From: Microcebus murinus
Lineage: Eukaryota > Chordata > Mammalia > Primates > Cheirogaleidae
Assembly: GCF_040939455.1 (NCBI RefSeq)
Contig: NC_134108.1
Span: 13,235,501-13,299,500 of the forward strand
Reading direction: 5' to 3'
DNA: 64,000 nucleotides
Of the stretch, positions 1 through 12,935 are shown one piece after another. How positions within the stretch are numbered: the stretch's first letter is position 1; every line of letters starts with the position of its first letter. The position numbers and the translations under genes were made by a program. The notes beneath the pieces were generated by a model. That model was not told the origin of the DNA. It made no database searches and saw only the letters and a program-made list of their open reading frames with translations.

Positions 1-377
1 AGATTAAGTGAATGGAGAATGTTAGAATTTCTGCTATAGTAGCAATTGGGCAGAGATCGAAACAGAGAAAACATAGGGATAGACGTGGTATCCAGAGAAA
101 ATAAATGAAAAACAAAGTGAAAGAGGCAAATACACAAAGAAAAAGGTCCTATTTTTGTTTAAGGACAATCTCTTTCTCCTTATTATCCAGGCTTAATACT
201 TTTGATTTATCATTGATTCTTCTATGTTGGCCTCTATATTCACTCAGCTGCTCAGCTTTTACTTATGAAACGTCTTTCATAGCCTCTTCTTTTCCTTTCC
301 ACTATGATCAGCTGAGTTCAGATTCCAATTTCCTCCCACCTGGAAACTTATTCTTGGCTTTGATTTTATAACCCTCT
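1..377. other. Intergenic, nothing recognised
   Basis: I see no gene, RNA gene or repeat that I can name here. An 88-codon open frame at 105-371 on the + strand has no recognisable domain. It shows the mixed hydrophobic, serine-rich composition expected of a chance frame in T-rich DNA. Confidence 0.5.
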
Positions 378-742
378 GTTGTAGACTGAATTGTAGTTTC
401 CCTCAAATTCATATGTTGAAGCCCCAACCCTCCCAGTGACTATAGTTAGAGATAGGGCCTTTAAAGAGGGAATTAAGGTTAAGTGATAAGGATGGAGGCA
501 TTAGTCCAAAATGACTGATGTCCTCGTAAGACAAGGTAAAGACACCAGAGATGTGTGTGCACAGACAAAACGCCAGGTGAGGACACAGCAAGAAGGCTGC
601 CAGCCATCTGCAAGCCAAGGAGAAACCAGCTGTGCCAGCACCTTGATCTTAGACTTTCAGCCTCCAGAACTGCAAGACAATAAATTTCTGTCATTTAAGC
701 CCCCCAGTTTGTGCTATTTTGTTATGGCAAATGCCACAGAAG
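378..742 (+). repeat. MLT1-type LTR (ERVL-MaLR)
   Basis: The segment follows the MLT1 long terminal repeat almost end to end. It opens with GACTGAATTGTAGTTTCCC and CATATGTTGAAGCCCC, passes through the GATAGGGCCTTTAAAGAGG and GACACCAG blocks, and closes with the CAGCCTCCAGAACTG block, an AATAAATT polyadenylation-like signal and TATTTTGTTATGGC. No internal retroviral region is attached, so it is a solo LTR. The short open frames across it on both strands are meaningless. Family assignment is from memory of the consensus; the exact subfamily is uncertain. Confidence 0.8.
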
Positions 743-1904
743 GTGGAAGGTGGATAAAACTTTTTAAAAGGCAACACCTGTACTGTTACTTTTCTCCTCA
801 AAATTTACTAATGACTCCCCATAGAGGTTAATCACCCTGATCTTTAAAGGCATTCTTTTTGGATTTAGCTTTGGCCAGCCCCATGTTTCAATGTGACTCG
901 TTCATGTTGCAATGTGACTCGTCACCATTCCTACATATGCCAAATAGTTTCTTACTTCCATACCTCTCACAAACTATTTATCTCTATCTAGAAATATACT
1001 TCTTTTCTTCAACTCAATAACAGTCAGGAGTAGCAGGCACCCTGTCTAAACCAGTCCCAGGAGCCACCTCTAGCATATGCATAGTAAACAGACTGAATGC
1101 ATCATTGAAAGTCATTGGGGCAGTGGCTGAGGGAGTAGAGACTATAAGAAGCCCCAGAAGGATACAAATGCCTTTTGTAGTTTATTACTGACCGTCGTGT
1201 TCTCTTAGCATTTGAATTTTTAAGAGATAAAAGGCCTCTATGTGCATTGTTTCAGACTCTTAATTTGCCTGGCTTCCAGCCATATAAATTGCTACATTTC
1301 CGTTAGATTTTAGCCCAACTCTGGTCTCTAATATCAGCCCTGGCTTAGCTGACGCACTATGAAGCGCCTTAGAACCATAGCTCAGTAGCTAGGCAGCATG
1401 TTGGTTATGTTGTCAGCCCAGTTCCTAGCAATGTTAGTGCCTTAATTCCCTGTAACTGAATCCCTCTCTGAACCAATGAGTGGCTGCTTTGTTCCACAAT
1501 GATCAAATTACTGCCTAATATCTTAAATCTACTACTAGTCAAAATTACCACGATGCATGCTCTTAGACATCGCCAATGCCTTTCTGCCTAGAGATGTGTT
1601 GATCACCTGATACAGGTCTGCCAATCATTTTCTCAGCCATTCTTATATCATCTTGATTCACCTGGGATCTTATCCTGGGTTTAGAATATTATTACTCTAT
1701 CCATCCTGATTGGTCCAGAATTTCACTTGGAAATTTGCCTCATGAGAGTGATGCACTTCTACTTTCAGACCTGTTAGAACTCAAATATTTCCATGAGAAA
1801 TCTTTGGAAACATTCCACAGATCTTAATGTCCTGTCAATTTTTCTATCTCTCACATGCCACATTCAGGTTGTCAATAAATCTTATTAGCTTTAAAACATA
1901 TTCA
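743..1904. other. Intergenic, no gene seen
   Basis: Unassigned AT-rich DNA. The only local structure I see is a tandem duplication of about 21 bp at 882-923. There is no recognisable coding sequence or named repeat. Confidence 0.5.
882..923 (+). repeat. 21-bp tandem duplication (2 copies)
   Basis: Two adjacent copies of about 21 bp share the core CAATGTGACTCGT. They differ at two positions (TTTC/TTGC inside the unit and the last base). It is a short local duplication of the kind made by replication slippage. Confidence 0.8.
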
Positions 1905-2660
1905 TAATATGATCACTTCTCACCTCCATCATTCAAGCTACCATCATCTCTCACCTGTGTTATATACAATGGATTTCTAACTAGTCTCCCTGCTTCTGAC
2001 TTAAATCTTTCAGTCTATTATCATCACAGTGGTCAGTGATCTTCTTAAAACACATGCCATGTCATTCTTGTGCCCAGGACTCTCCAGTGGATTCCTACAT
2101 CACCTGGAATAACAGCAAATTCCCTATAATGACCTGCTGGGCTAATACAATCTGTCATTCGCCACCATCCATCATTTCTATGACCTCATCTCCTGCAGCT
2201 CTCCCTTTCATCCACGACACTCAGAAAATTCTAGCTTCCTTTCTGTTCCTCAAACAGAACAAAGAGTATTCAACCTCAGGGCCTTTGCACTTGTCCTTTG
2301 CTCTCCCCAATATGCTTTCCCCAGTTATTTCCCCTATGACTCCCTCATTTGCTTCCTTTAAGACTTTTCTCAGAACTTATACTAACTAGAATTTCATTCA
2401 TTTACTCAACACATCTTTTGTCTCTGCTATGTTTTTCTTCCTTGGCAGCCATCATTATCCAATACAGTATATATTAATATACTGTTTATTGCCTACCTTC
2501 CACGCTATTGTTTACTATCTTCCATGAACATTAACTTCATGAAAGCAAGGATTTTCTTCTGTTCACTGTTCCAATAAGCACACACACACAAAAATTGTCT
2601 GGCACATATGTGGTAGGCAATCAGTAAGTACTAAGGCAATGAATGAATGTTCTGCATACC
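1905..2660 (+). repeat. L2 LINE, 3' part
   Basis: This is the 3' end of a LINE-2 in sense orientation. Recognisable consensus blocks, in order, are CTAACTAGTCTCCCTGC, TCTCCAGTGGATTCC, CAGGGCCTTTGCACTTG, the AACATTAACTTCATGAAAGC region equivalent to the L2 'gtaagctccatgag' block, GTCTGGCACATATG, and a terminal AATGAATGAATG tail. It is well diverged, as expected of a mammal-wide repeat. A 117-codon frame at 2036-2389 lies inside it and is not a gene. Confidence 0.8.
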
Positions 2661-5334
2661 TGCCTGGATTTTGAGATCTGCCTTTTCTGGTCTAGCCCAT
2701 CATTCCATGCTTTTGTCCTTGTCATTATATACAAAATGGATTATGGAGGAAGCTGAGGATCCTGCTGAGCAGTGTGATGGCCTGGCCATCTGAATTGCCC
2801 AAAGCTAGCTTTGGATGGAGAAGGAATATATTCCATTGCCCTACAACCAAAGCAGCTGTCACAGTGGTAGCCACCCTGGGACGTAGAGCAATTCTGTGCT
2901 TAGGAAGCCAAAACAAATTTTGGATATCATTTTAGGCCCTGTTGGTTGCCAGATTGATTTTAGAACATAGGCAGAGAAATCCCAAAACTATGCTCAAAGA
3001 TAATCACAAAAAACTTTTGGAGTTTAGCATTTCCTATTATCAAAGCTGTCTACCTCCATTTAACAAAAATATCACTTATTTAATGAACTCATTTTCTCTC
3101 ATTTTATGTTCAAGAATAGGGCGGGGATAGCAGGTCTCTATCATCCATATGATCATCTTTCACATGTAGAATATTTTTGGTTAAGAAGTTTTCCTAGAAG
3201 TTAAGCAATATGTCCTATTGGTTAGCTAATGCCCTTTCTGTAACTGGTGATACAGCTGATAACAATAAATACGATTAAATAAGATAAATGGCTGGTCCAT
3301 GCTTCTAGTCATTGAAGTAGGAGAATACTGACAAACATATGTGATACTATAATTATTTTAAAGAAGATTTGTTTGCTTTTTGAAATACTAGGTGCTGTCT
3401 TAAGTATGTTAAGATTAGTGGATATAATACTTTGGGCTATTTCCCCAAGGTTTGTTATATTTTCCATTTGCTCCCCCCCCCCCAGCTCTATTCTCTGTCT
3501 CTTTCTGCTTGGTGCTTGCCCTGGAAGGGTGAGCAGCATGGGCAACATCACATTGCTCTTGCATCTTCAAGCTTCTGGTTTGGCTTAGACTTTGGTGGGG
3601 AGGGGGGTGGGCAGGTTAGTGTAGAAACGGGGTGTCCAGTAGAAACAGGAGCAAACAAGAATAGCAAAGTCTTAATGCCTATTGTTCCTTCTCTGAGCTC
3701 CTCTGAAGTTACCTGTGTTCCTCAAAGGTCACTGTTTCTATCAGTATGTTAGTCTCTAGAGAACCCCTTTTCCAGGGTGCAGTAAGCTCTCCCTCCCAGT
3801 TTTCCTTTGGGCCTAGAATGAGCAGTGGTTCTGCTATTGCTCCCTCCACATTCATGCTCTATGCTTATGGATCCACTATGCCCCATCCACGCTTATAATG
3901 TGGACCTTTGAATAAAAAACAAAGGCAAACGCACTTCACCTCAAATGATCCTAATCTAGCATTGTGTGACTTCTGTTTCCTTTTGGGGCAATTACAAGTA
4001 CCTACATGTTGCTATGTAGACCATTTTCTTTGGAAAGATATTATGTCAAGTTTAGTACCAGAGATGGATCCTGATTGTGTAAAAGCCAATCAGCACATTT
4101 TATTCCTTTTGACCATAGGGATTAGTGGGAGGAGGCCATTAGGCACATAGCCTAAACTAGTCTAATTGGGGTAAATTTCAAGACCTTTGCCTGGTACTTT
4201 TAGACACAAGTACTTCCTATCTCAATGGGTGGACCAAGAAGTCTGTACTAGGTATCCTACAAACATAAGAAGAGTCAGCCCTAGAATGAACCTAACATGT
4301 GGGTAGCAGAAGAGAGGACTGAAAGAAACCAGATTTTTGATGTAAACTTGGGTGAATCCCGAAACCTCCCCTTCTGGATTTTCATAAGCAAATAAATCTT
4401 CTGTGTTATCTTTGCCAGTGTCAGCTGGCTTTTCTTTTACTTGCATCACGATGAGTCTGAACTGACACAGAAATTTGATTCTGGTGATTTTCTCAAAATT
4501 AATCCAACTGAAAATAGATATGGGTAGTAGAATAAACCAGGAGAAAGAAGCTCACAAATAAGGATCCTCTTTCCTTTTCAGAGGCTCCTTGAAGTATTTC
4601 CAAGTGGCCAATAAAACTGTGTGTACTAGTGTGTTCATTCAGCCACTCTGGAACACTCTTTGTAGGAATCCAATTAAGAAATTCTTCAAGCCACATGATC
4701 TATGACCTGATGTCATTACTGGCACAGTTATCTTGTAAACAAAAACTCAGTGATAAACTCTACTAGCAAAGTCATTACACCCACGCCAGCCAGAATGGTG
4801 GTGGCCTATGAAATAACTTTTCTAATAAAAGTCTCCAAAAAATGTAAAAGGTCTTTGAAAAAAGGGAAAAAAAGACAGAGAAAAAGTAGATGACATCAAT
4901 GCATGACAAACAAAGAAAAGATGCCAATATTCCCAGAGAGTTACACAAACCCAAGGGAAATATGAAAAGCAGCACAAAATCTCAGAAGTGAATTTATCAG
5001 GGGATTTCAGAGCTGTCTGCTTATCAGCAGCCAATTCAGCATAGAACTGTATAGCCAAACAGAACCAAAAGTACAGTGACAGAAGTGCTTTGCAATAGTT
5101 AAAAAATTGTGAACTGAGAAGAAGAGACAGAATTAAGAGCTGGAAAGAAAAATGATATCTTCTTACACCATCATGAAACGCAGGATTATCTTGTATTGAT
5201 GGCCCCACTGAGAATCATGATGTCCCAGAGATTTGGGTAACCAATTTCTAGTGGGTTTGATAATAATATATCTGTATAATTGGTGATATATAGAAATCCA
5301 TGAAGAATAGTACATTATGGGTACATTATTCACT
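2661..5334. other. Intergenic, no gene seen
   Basis: About 2.7 kb without a recognisable gene. It contains an 11-base C homopolymer at 3473-3483 and a G-rich patch near 3595-3615. Several frames of 60 to 128 codons (for example 4822-5208 on the - strand, rich in Phe, Leu and Ser) look like chance frames in A/T-rich DNA. Confidence 0.45.
3473..3483 (+). repeat. (C)11 homopolymer
   Basis: A run of eleven C bases follows TTTGCT. It is an ordinary mononucleotide tract, and its length may be unreliable in sequencing. Confidence 0.9.
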
Positions 5335-7410
5335 TATTTACTTAACTAATATTTTTTGCGGTATCTTTTATGTGTTTGTTATAAATGCTGAGAATATAAG
5401 AGTTAACAAACAGACAAAAATATCTGCCCTCAAGGAGCTTACATTTCAGGAGTAGACATAAAATAAACCAGATAAGTAAGGAAAATACATACAATATTAG
5501 TGCTAAGTGAGAAAGTAAAGCATGGAAGAAAGATAGGATGTTCAAAGCAGAGTGGAGGGACTTTTAAAATTTAATGCAGAGCATCTAGGAAGGATTTTAC
5601 CAAGAGGGTGATGCCTTTTAAAAGTCCTGAAAAAAAGTAGGAGTAAGTCATGTAAATAGTTTTCAGAATTGAATTTCCAAGCAGAGGGAAAACCATATGA
5701 AAAGGTCCCGAGGCAGAAGCTTGCCTGGTAACCTTCAGGAACATTAAGGAAGGCATGTGGAGCTGATTAGTAATGGATTTTAGGCATATATTTTTTTATC
5801 CCACAGAAAGGTTTCTAGAGCGTTACACAGAACCCACACACACCTTTCCACCAGACTCAGTGGTTTACATTTTGCCCCATTTCCTTTCTCTATCCCTCAC
5901 TATCTTTCATTATATTATTTTTTCTGAACTACTTGAGTATGCATGAGTTACCATGCCCTACTATTGCTAATTTTCAGCTTATTTTCTAAGAACAAGGACA
6001 TTCTATAGACATATTTTCATGATAGAGTCAACACAATTTGCCAACTGGCTGAAGGTGAGAAATGGGAAAAAGAATTGTCAACTATGACACCAAGACTTTA
6101 GGCTTGAGCAGCTGAGAAGGATGGGATTGCCATTAGCTGATGTGGGGAAGACAGGAAAAAGGGGAGATCACAAACTTAATTTTAGACAGGTTTTACTTGA
6201 GATGCCTTTTAAATTTCCTAGTGGAAATCCTGAATAGGCAATTGGATATATAAGTCTGGAGCTCAGGAGAAAGGTCTGGGCTAGAGATGTAAATTTGGGA
6301 TTTCATAGCATATGCATGATATTTAACAACAAGAAATTGAATTAGCTATCCTAGGAATTATTGCAGCTGGGAAACAGAAAAGCTCCCGAGATGGAGCTCT
6401 TGGCCTCCAACATCTAGAGGTTGGGGAGATAAGAAGGAAGTAGCAGAGGAGACCAAGAAGCAGCAACCAGAAGTGAGAAAGCAAGGGAAGAGTATGGTGG
6501 GTTCAGAAGCCAAGTGAGGAAAGCATTATCAGAAGGAAAGAGGAAATACATAAACACTTCTGGGTCAAGATAGGGATAGAAACAGAACCGTTTAATTAAC
6601 AAAGAAGTCGTCATTGGTAACATAGATAAGGTGGAGTGCTCAGGGTGAAAGCTTGCCTGTGCTAAGTTCAACAGCGAGTGGGAGGAGAGAAATTGCCAAC
6701 AGTAAATGTAGACAACTCTTTCAAGGAGTTTTACTTAAAAGTAAGGAAATTAATGAGGTAGTATTTGGAGTTCAGGTGGTCATCAAGAGCATTTTTTTTC
6801 TTTTTCTTCTTCTTTTATTTTTTGTTAATATGGGAGAAATAGCATGTTTATGTGCTGATGGAACTGAACTAGTAAAGAGAAAAGAAATTCATGACTCTGG
6901 GAGGAGCAGGAAATATTGTTGGCAGGAAGGGATAGATGGGGCATATGAGTGGAGGAGATTGCCTTAGCTAGAAGCTTGAAGAGTTCATTTGTAGCAATAG
7001 AAGACAAATTTGAATATTGTATATGGGCACTGATGGATATACTAGTGGAGGCTTGTGGAAACTCTCTTCTGATTGCTTAAAATGTTCAAGGGAAATGGGA
7101 AACAAGGTCAGCAGCTGAAAATGTCTATGTGGGGAAAGATATCAGAATTTTGGGAAGACAAGAAAAAGTATGAAATTTGTTTAGGAAAGTAGAAGAGTAT
7201 ATGATTAGAGAAATAGAGTATTCAGGGGCATTTGATTTGGTGATCATAAATGCAAAGACCAGTGAGTATGATGGATCTTTTCTCTAGCCATCTTCAGCAG
7301 TGAAAGTGCAGGCACAAAGTAGGCACAGCTGAATTTAATAAGGTAGGTGGTTTAGCCAAGTGAGTATGACAAGGTGGGAGGAAAGGCAATTGAGGATAAA
7401 TGCAAGGGGA
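5335..7410 (-). repeat. L2 LINE, ~2 kb, minus strand
   Basis: This is the longest L2 copy in the window, in antisense. The low-coordinate end has the reverse complement of the L2 3' terminus (CTGCCCTCAAGGAGCTTACA and AAATAAACCAGATAAG). It then runs through internal L2 blocks such as AGTCTGGAGCTCAGGAGAAA, GGTCTGGGCTAGAGATGTAA, ACAACTCTTTCAAGGAG, and CTTGTGGAAACTCTCTTCTG near 7060. A T-rich tract near 6790-6830 interrupts it. Frames inside it are degraded, with no intact reverse transcriptase. Confidence 0.75.
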
Positions 7411-7489
7411 TGCATTGATGGTTAAACGTGGAATTTAAACCATTTTAAAAGAAATGAACACAAAGGGGGTGATGGACAAAGACAAAATA

Positions 7490-8195
7490 CTTGTAGGACT
7501 GTCAGGTTGCAGTCTGAAATGTTGGTTCTTGAGGTGCTCATAGCCAAAGAATGACCAGATGCATCAAAGTAAGGCAAGCATGAAAATAGTTTTATTGAGG
7601 AGAGAAAGATAGGATTATAGGGAAAGAGCAAGATACAGGTTTACAGAGCATGATACATATGCCACAGATGATGACCGAACCCATTGTTGCAGCAAAGGGA
7701 GAGCAAAAGGAAGGGGCCAAAAACGGGGTTGGTTATGGTCTGCATCTTGTTTTATAGTGCCCAGACTGGGAACTCCCTAGTAGCTCAGACGTCACCATGG
7801 AACCACTTTGGACAGTTGGGAGTGGCATTACTACACATGCAGGTTGTTGTAGGTCAATTTCCAGACTCTATGGTACCTATGCTGCTTGGCCCATGGGCTA
7901 GAGTCCTCTGCATTCTTTTGCAATTGGTGTGGTAAGTTCTGATGGGCAGATTCATAGGGTAGTCCCTCCTCCCCCAGGTATGGTAGTAGCTCAGGGCAGG
8001 ATTAAGGTACAGCAGGACCAAGATGGGGACCTAGGGCCCATCCTTGTCCTTCTTCCCAGGCGGGGCAATTGCACCAAGGCAAGACACCCACTTTTGTCCC
8101 TAGGAGACCCAGAATCCCTTTCTATCTACGTAACAGGACCAGTAGTCACTGAGCTGCCATATATGGTTAATGTGTGTTATACACTACCTACCCCA
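7490..8195 (-). mobile_element. Probable endogenous retroviral solo LTR, minus strand
   Basis: Read on the - strand, this stretch has LTR-like order. A CTATAAAAC TATA-like box at about 7751-7760 is followed about 165 bases later by AATAAAAC (near 7580-7590). Then comes a CTGGTCATTCTTTGGC block and GAACCAACA, resembling the R/U5 part of gammaretrovirus-like LTRs. No gag, pol or env sequence is attached. I could not fix the terminal TG/CA or the target-site duplication, so both ends are approximate. The 83- and 95-codon + strand frames across it are not genes. Confidence 0.45.
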
Positions 8196-11100
8196 AATGA
8201 TACCTCTTTCAAATGAGCATGGTCTATATTTGAAATTTATGATTTTTATATTTATTATTTTTTCTGGAATGTAAAGGAAAATAAAAATCTCAGGACCACC
8301 CCCCCCAACTCCTTATGCAAAAGAGGAGGTCAAGCTTGGAGGCTGAGTCGCAAAATCCCCTTCCAACGAATAGCTGTTACTAACATTGTGCATCATCCAG
8401 GTCCCTATGGAAAGGTGAAAGGCCTCTGGCATCTAAAAGAACAGCCCCCACAGATCTTCATAAGGAAATTCCATGCTGGCCTCCCATAAGCAAGGACATA
8501 CAAATTGTAACTTTGGGTCTGCAGGCTGAGTCTAGCTCCTAAAATGAAGGTCTATTCGATTCCACGCTAATAATTTGATTACAAATTTATCTTCCTAGGT
8601 GCAGAACAGAGACAAGATCAAACATTCTTCTACCTACCCAGAGACATCTACATAATTGATGCTTCACTTCCCTTTTCTCTTCTAACATTCACTTTATCTT
8701 ACGTAAAATGTTGATTTTTTGGGCCTCACAAGAATGCAATCACTTGTCTCACTGACCACCGCACTCCTTTTTTTTTTTTTTTTATTTCTGTATGTTCTAT
8801 CCCTTTAAAATCCCACTTTGGAAAAACAGTCACAGGTATGTCTGTAGTTTGTGTTTTTTCCTGGGTACCTCCTCAAACTGTGACTTGACCAACCTCCATT
8901 GTTTGAGGTCTTTGCTTCAGTCACTTATGTTGGGTTGTCAGAAAGATGCCACTCAAGTGTCTTGTTTTATCTAAAAGGTAATCTATTATAATCATTTCTA
9001 AAAGATTTAATTGAAATATATCAAAAAATTCAAACAAAGGCATTGTAAGGGCCAGCAGTGGCCCTGTCAATGGCTGTAAGGTCCTATTCAGTTGAAGGAT
9101 TATTGGAATTGGAATACTTAGAGGGAGAGAACTGGGAATGAATGAGGCATCATCAGAGAGTGGGGTGCTTACAATTGTCATCACAAATAATTATCATTAT
9201 TGATAATGACAAGGTCAAGATTATGACCACAGGAGTGGGTGGCTAAAGTAGGGGAGAAAAAATAGTGGTCTAAATTGAACAGCTCCTAAAGGAAGCACAA
9301 GGAGAAAAGGAACAAGAAAACTACCCTAGGGAATTAATAGCATCTTGAAATGTACCAGCAGTGCTAAAATATTTCATGTCCTTTTAGAAAACAGTCTTTA
9401 AAAACCTAACCTTTTAAATTCTAAAACAATATCAGCATGAGTTATAGTAGATTACGAAGATTCAACTTCTTAAACTGGAATTTCTGTGAGTTTTAATTTC
9501 AGCAAACATTTGCATTAACCAGATCAACCCAAGTTTGTGTTTGTACTGGATACTATTTCTTGGCAAACAACCTTCATTTGCAACCCCTTCTGTCATCTTT
9601 CCTGTATGTCAGGGCTAAAAGTCTTACATTTCCTATAGACTCCCTTTCCTGAGGGGTTTGGATGAAATTTGCATTCTGCCAGTGCAATCTCATGAGAATT
9701 GGAAGGCAAAGGAGACACCAAGAAATTCTCCCTCCAGCAGCAATGGTAGTAGTTTCACAGTGGCTGGCTGAGCACCAAGCTCCATCACCAGGACTAGCCT
9801 TAGAGCGGAGCAGGGCAGCTGTGATGCTGCTGGCGGTTTCCTGCAACATATTCACCTCTGGGTGGCAGCAGCAACTTGCTGAGTCTGAATTGCACCTGCA
9901 ATGGTACTACCTTAAAGCTAAAGGCAGACACACTGATGATCACTTCTCCAGCCTTTCTAACAATCTTCAAGTCGTTTTAATTTTTCTTTAATGAAATCCT
10001 GACTGCCACAATATTTTATGCCAAGACGTGTTCCAGGCCTTCAAGATGGGACTCTTGTTTGACCTGGTTGCATTTGCTTACAGAGATGACCTCACTGCCA
10101 ATGTAAAATAAAATTCTAAAGAGACATGATGTGCTACCAAACAGCTACTTAAACTATGGCTGGTGGAAGTTAAGGCTCATTGAAGATGAGAATTTAGGAG
10201 ACCAAGTTGACTGCTGCTGTGGAACTATATGAAAGAAGAGAATGAGAAGGACTATGGGATGTGTCAGCTACTTCCAACTGTACGGGAGATTGGAGAAGTA
10301 AAATGACAAGCTCAGAAACTTCACATTCTTGGGACCAAGGTATGGTTAGGCATGAGAGAACTTCTAGGACCCTTACCATTCTACCCACATTGTTGATATA
10401 GGAAAAAATCAAACCTAAGGTCTGTTCCCGAAGGTTACAAAATTATAGAATAAGATGAATTCAAATATTTTCCAGGTCTTTTTGATTTTTGATTTTCCAG
10501 GTCTTTCCATAGCCTATTATAAATAGTGGGCTATGAGAACTGGAAAAGGGGCATTTTGGAGGATTTTGGTGAGTCTGAGTACTCTGAACCCCAAATCTTC
10601 CTGAGCCTTCCTTGCTACGAAAATAAGCCCCTCCTTCCCCATCTGGTCTTTCCTCCCTTGTCAGCAGATTGTATTGACTCCACTTGAAGCCATTACCTAG
10701 CAAGAGGCTCCCAAGTTTCCAAGACCAAGCCAGACCATTACTGACTGCATGAAGACCCTGACTGGTAGGATGTCCCAGTTCCTTTAAAAAGTAAGTGAGC
10801 TGTTTTGATTGGGATTTCACTGCACTATGCATATGTGGTAGTTTTAAAAAGACTTATGACTAAAAGAGGGAGGTGGGAGAAGAGACTCACTTGTTGAGTT
10901 GCAAATGTGTTTATTTGAGTAAAGATGCACTTCCTTGTAAGACCTCGGGGCTGGCTGATAAATCAACAACATATTTTAATGATGGCAATTTTTTGCCATG
11001 GTATGAATATAATTACATAAAATAGGAATGACAGAAATACAAAAGATTATTTGTTGATTTCATATGGGAATGATGTGCTTATTTTACAGATGTGTAGAGC

Positions 11101-11499
11101 AGGATGATGCAGGCATTGAGATAAAGCTGAGCTGAAGGCTGCCTGCAACATTTGCTATACTTTGCTACCTCCTGTTAATGCAGAGAGGAAATATTGAAGA
11201 CGAAGCTGTAGTGACGTATGAGAATAGGATTTTATATAAAGTGAGATTGGATGAAAGGAAGATGGGTGAGGGGGATGGGCCTTGGGCTTGGTGGAGGAGA
11301 AAATCAGGTTGTTGCCCTGGCAGCTGTCTCTCGGCTCATCATCTCGGCCTGGGATTAGATCTTGCTGTTCTCAGGAACTGGCACCCTAGCTCAATCAGCC
11401 TATTGCAAAGTGAAGTAGAGAATAATTATTTTCTCCTTATTTGCCAAATTAGGGAACATCTAGAATAATTATAATCACAACTATAAGTATAATAATGAC
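8196..11499. other. Intergenic, no gene seen
   Basis: About 3.3 kb of unassigned DNA. It includes short C-rich runs near 8299 and a (T)16 tract at 8768-8783. Frames of 87 to 123 codons (for example 10461-10832 on the - strand and 9662-9991 on the + strand) have no recognisable domain and look like chance. Confidence 0.45.
8768..8783 (+). repeat. (T)16 homopolymer
   Basis: A pure T run after GCACTCC. It could be the A-tail of an unrecognised minus-strand retroelement, but no such element is evident downstream. Confidence 0.85.
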
Positions 11500-11757
11500 G
11501 CTATTTATAGTATTTCTTGACCACATGCCAGGCACTAAAGTACTAAGTGTTTTTTAGGTATCAGCTCATTTAATACCCATAAATGCCCTATGAATGAGAT
11601 ATTATTATAATCCTGAATTGCGGGTTTGTAAAATCTGAATTCATGAGAGGTTGAATTACTAGCTAAAAATCACACAGGTAGATAATGATAAAGCTGGGAC
11701 TCGAATCTAGGGCTTCCTTGCTTCAAAACCCAAGACTTTAACCACCATACTCTTCTA
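11500..11757 (-). repeat. MIR SINE, minus strand
   Basis: The reverse complement reads as a MIR: a GTGGTTAAAG start, TTCGAGTCCCAGC, TGTGTGATTTTTAGC, AACCTCTC, TTAAATGAGC and AGTGCCTGGCATGTGG. It is well diverged but nearly full length. Confidence 0.8.
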
Positions 11758-11777
11758 ACGTCCTTTTGTCACATTTC

Positions 11778-12118
11778 TTAGTGTGTTTGGGCTGCTATAA
11801 TATACAATTAATACTATAGACTAGGTAGCTTATAGACAATGGACATTTATTTCTCACAGCTCTGAAGGCTGGGAGTCCAAGATCAAGGAATCTGCAGACT
11901 CTGTGTCTTGTGAGGACTATAGATGGCTGCGTTCTCACATGGTGGAAAAGGCAAGGAGTTCTCAAGTCCCTTTGTAAGGACATTAATCCCATTCATGAGG
12001 CCTCCACTCTAATGACACAATCACTCCCAAAGGCCCTACCTCCTAATATCATCACATTGAGGATTAGGTTTAAACATATGAATTCTGGGGGAACATAAAC
12101 ATTCAGTCTATAGCAGAA
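11778..12118 (-). repeat. MST/MLT1-type LTR (ERVL-MaLR), minus strand
   Basis: Antisense MaLR solo LTR. The reverse complement begins TGCTATAGACTGAATG. It carries CATATGTTTAAACC, AGGTAGGGCCTTTGGGAG, CTTTTCCACCATGTGAGAA, a TGAGAAATAAATG signal, and ends TATAGCAGCCCAAACACACT. No internal region is present. An L2 copy starts directly after it. Confidence 0.8.
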
Positions 12119-12139
12119 CATATGGCCTTGTGCCCTATA

Positions 12140-12935
12140 AGTTTTATCTATTAAATATCTCTCACATCCACCCACTTTCCCCACCACCATCACTCTAATA
12201 ACAAATGACGTAATCTTTTCTAAAGGAGTACTGCAGCACCTTCCTAACTGGTTCACAGTCATTGATTTTTGGCCCCACTTCTAATCTGTTTTCCACATTA
12301 TAACCAAAGAGAAAATTTCAAAGCATAAATCTAATCAATGTTGTTCCAACTACTGAAAATACTTTAATGGCTTACTATAAAGACCCATCCCTTCAGAGTG
12401 GTTTTTAGGACTGGCACAGTCTGCACTTAGCTCTGTTTCGAGCCTCACTGGGCCCATGATTTCCCGAACCTCTTGCCCTCTCGCCTGCTTTCTCTCCTAC
12501 AGTCAGCTAGGTCCTCCTCAGTTGCTCAAGTGCACCATATGATTTCCTTCCATGCCTTCACACATTCTTTTCCCTCTGTCTGGAGCCCTCTTCTAAACCC
12601 CCACGCACCCCCTTCCACCTGTCTCATGCCATCCCTCCTGTACCTCACAGTTCAGATGCCACTCCCTTAGCAACCCTTTTCTGATCCCTGAAATAAATTA
12701 ATTCTTCTCATTGAAAGCTTTCATAGCAACATTTGCTTTTTCTTGGAGAATGGGGTTTTATAAGTATTTGCATGGTTCTTTGATGAATGTCTGTCTCTCC
12801 CTGATCACACTGTAAGCTCTGAGAAGGCAGGCACCAGGTCAGATTTTGCTTACCACTGTTAGCCCCAGTGCTTAGGATAATATCTGGTATGCAGTAGGTG
12901 ATAAAACAATAGTTACAGAATAAATAGGGCCTCCG
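12140..12935 (+). repeat. L2 LINE, 3' part
   Basis: Sense L2 3' end: AAATATCTCTCACATCCAC, CACCTTCCTAACTGGTT, TCAGCTAGGTCC, TGTCTGGAGCCC, CTCACAGTTCAGATGCCACT, CACACTGTAAGCTCTGAGAA, GGCAGGCACCAGGTC and a GGTATGCAGTAGG block occur in consensus order. The small frames at 12473-12670 and 12708-12977 fall inside it. Confidence 0.8.
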
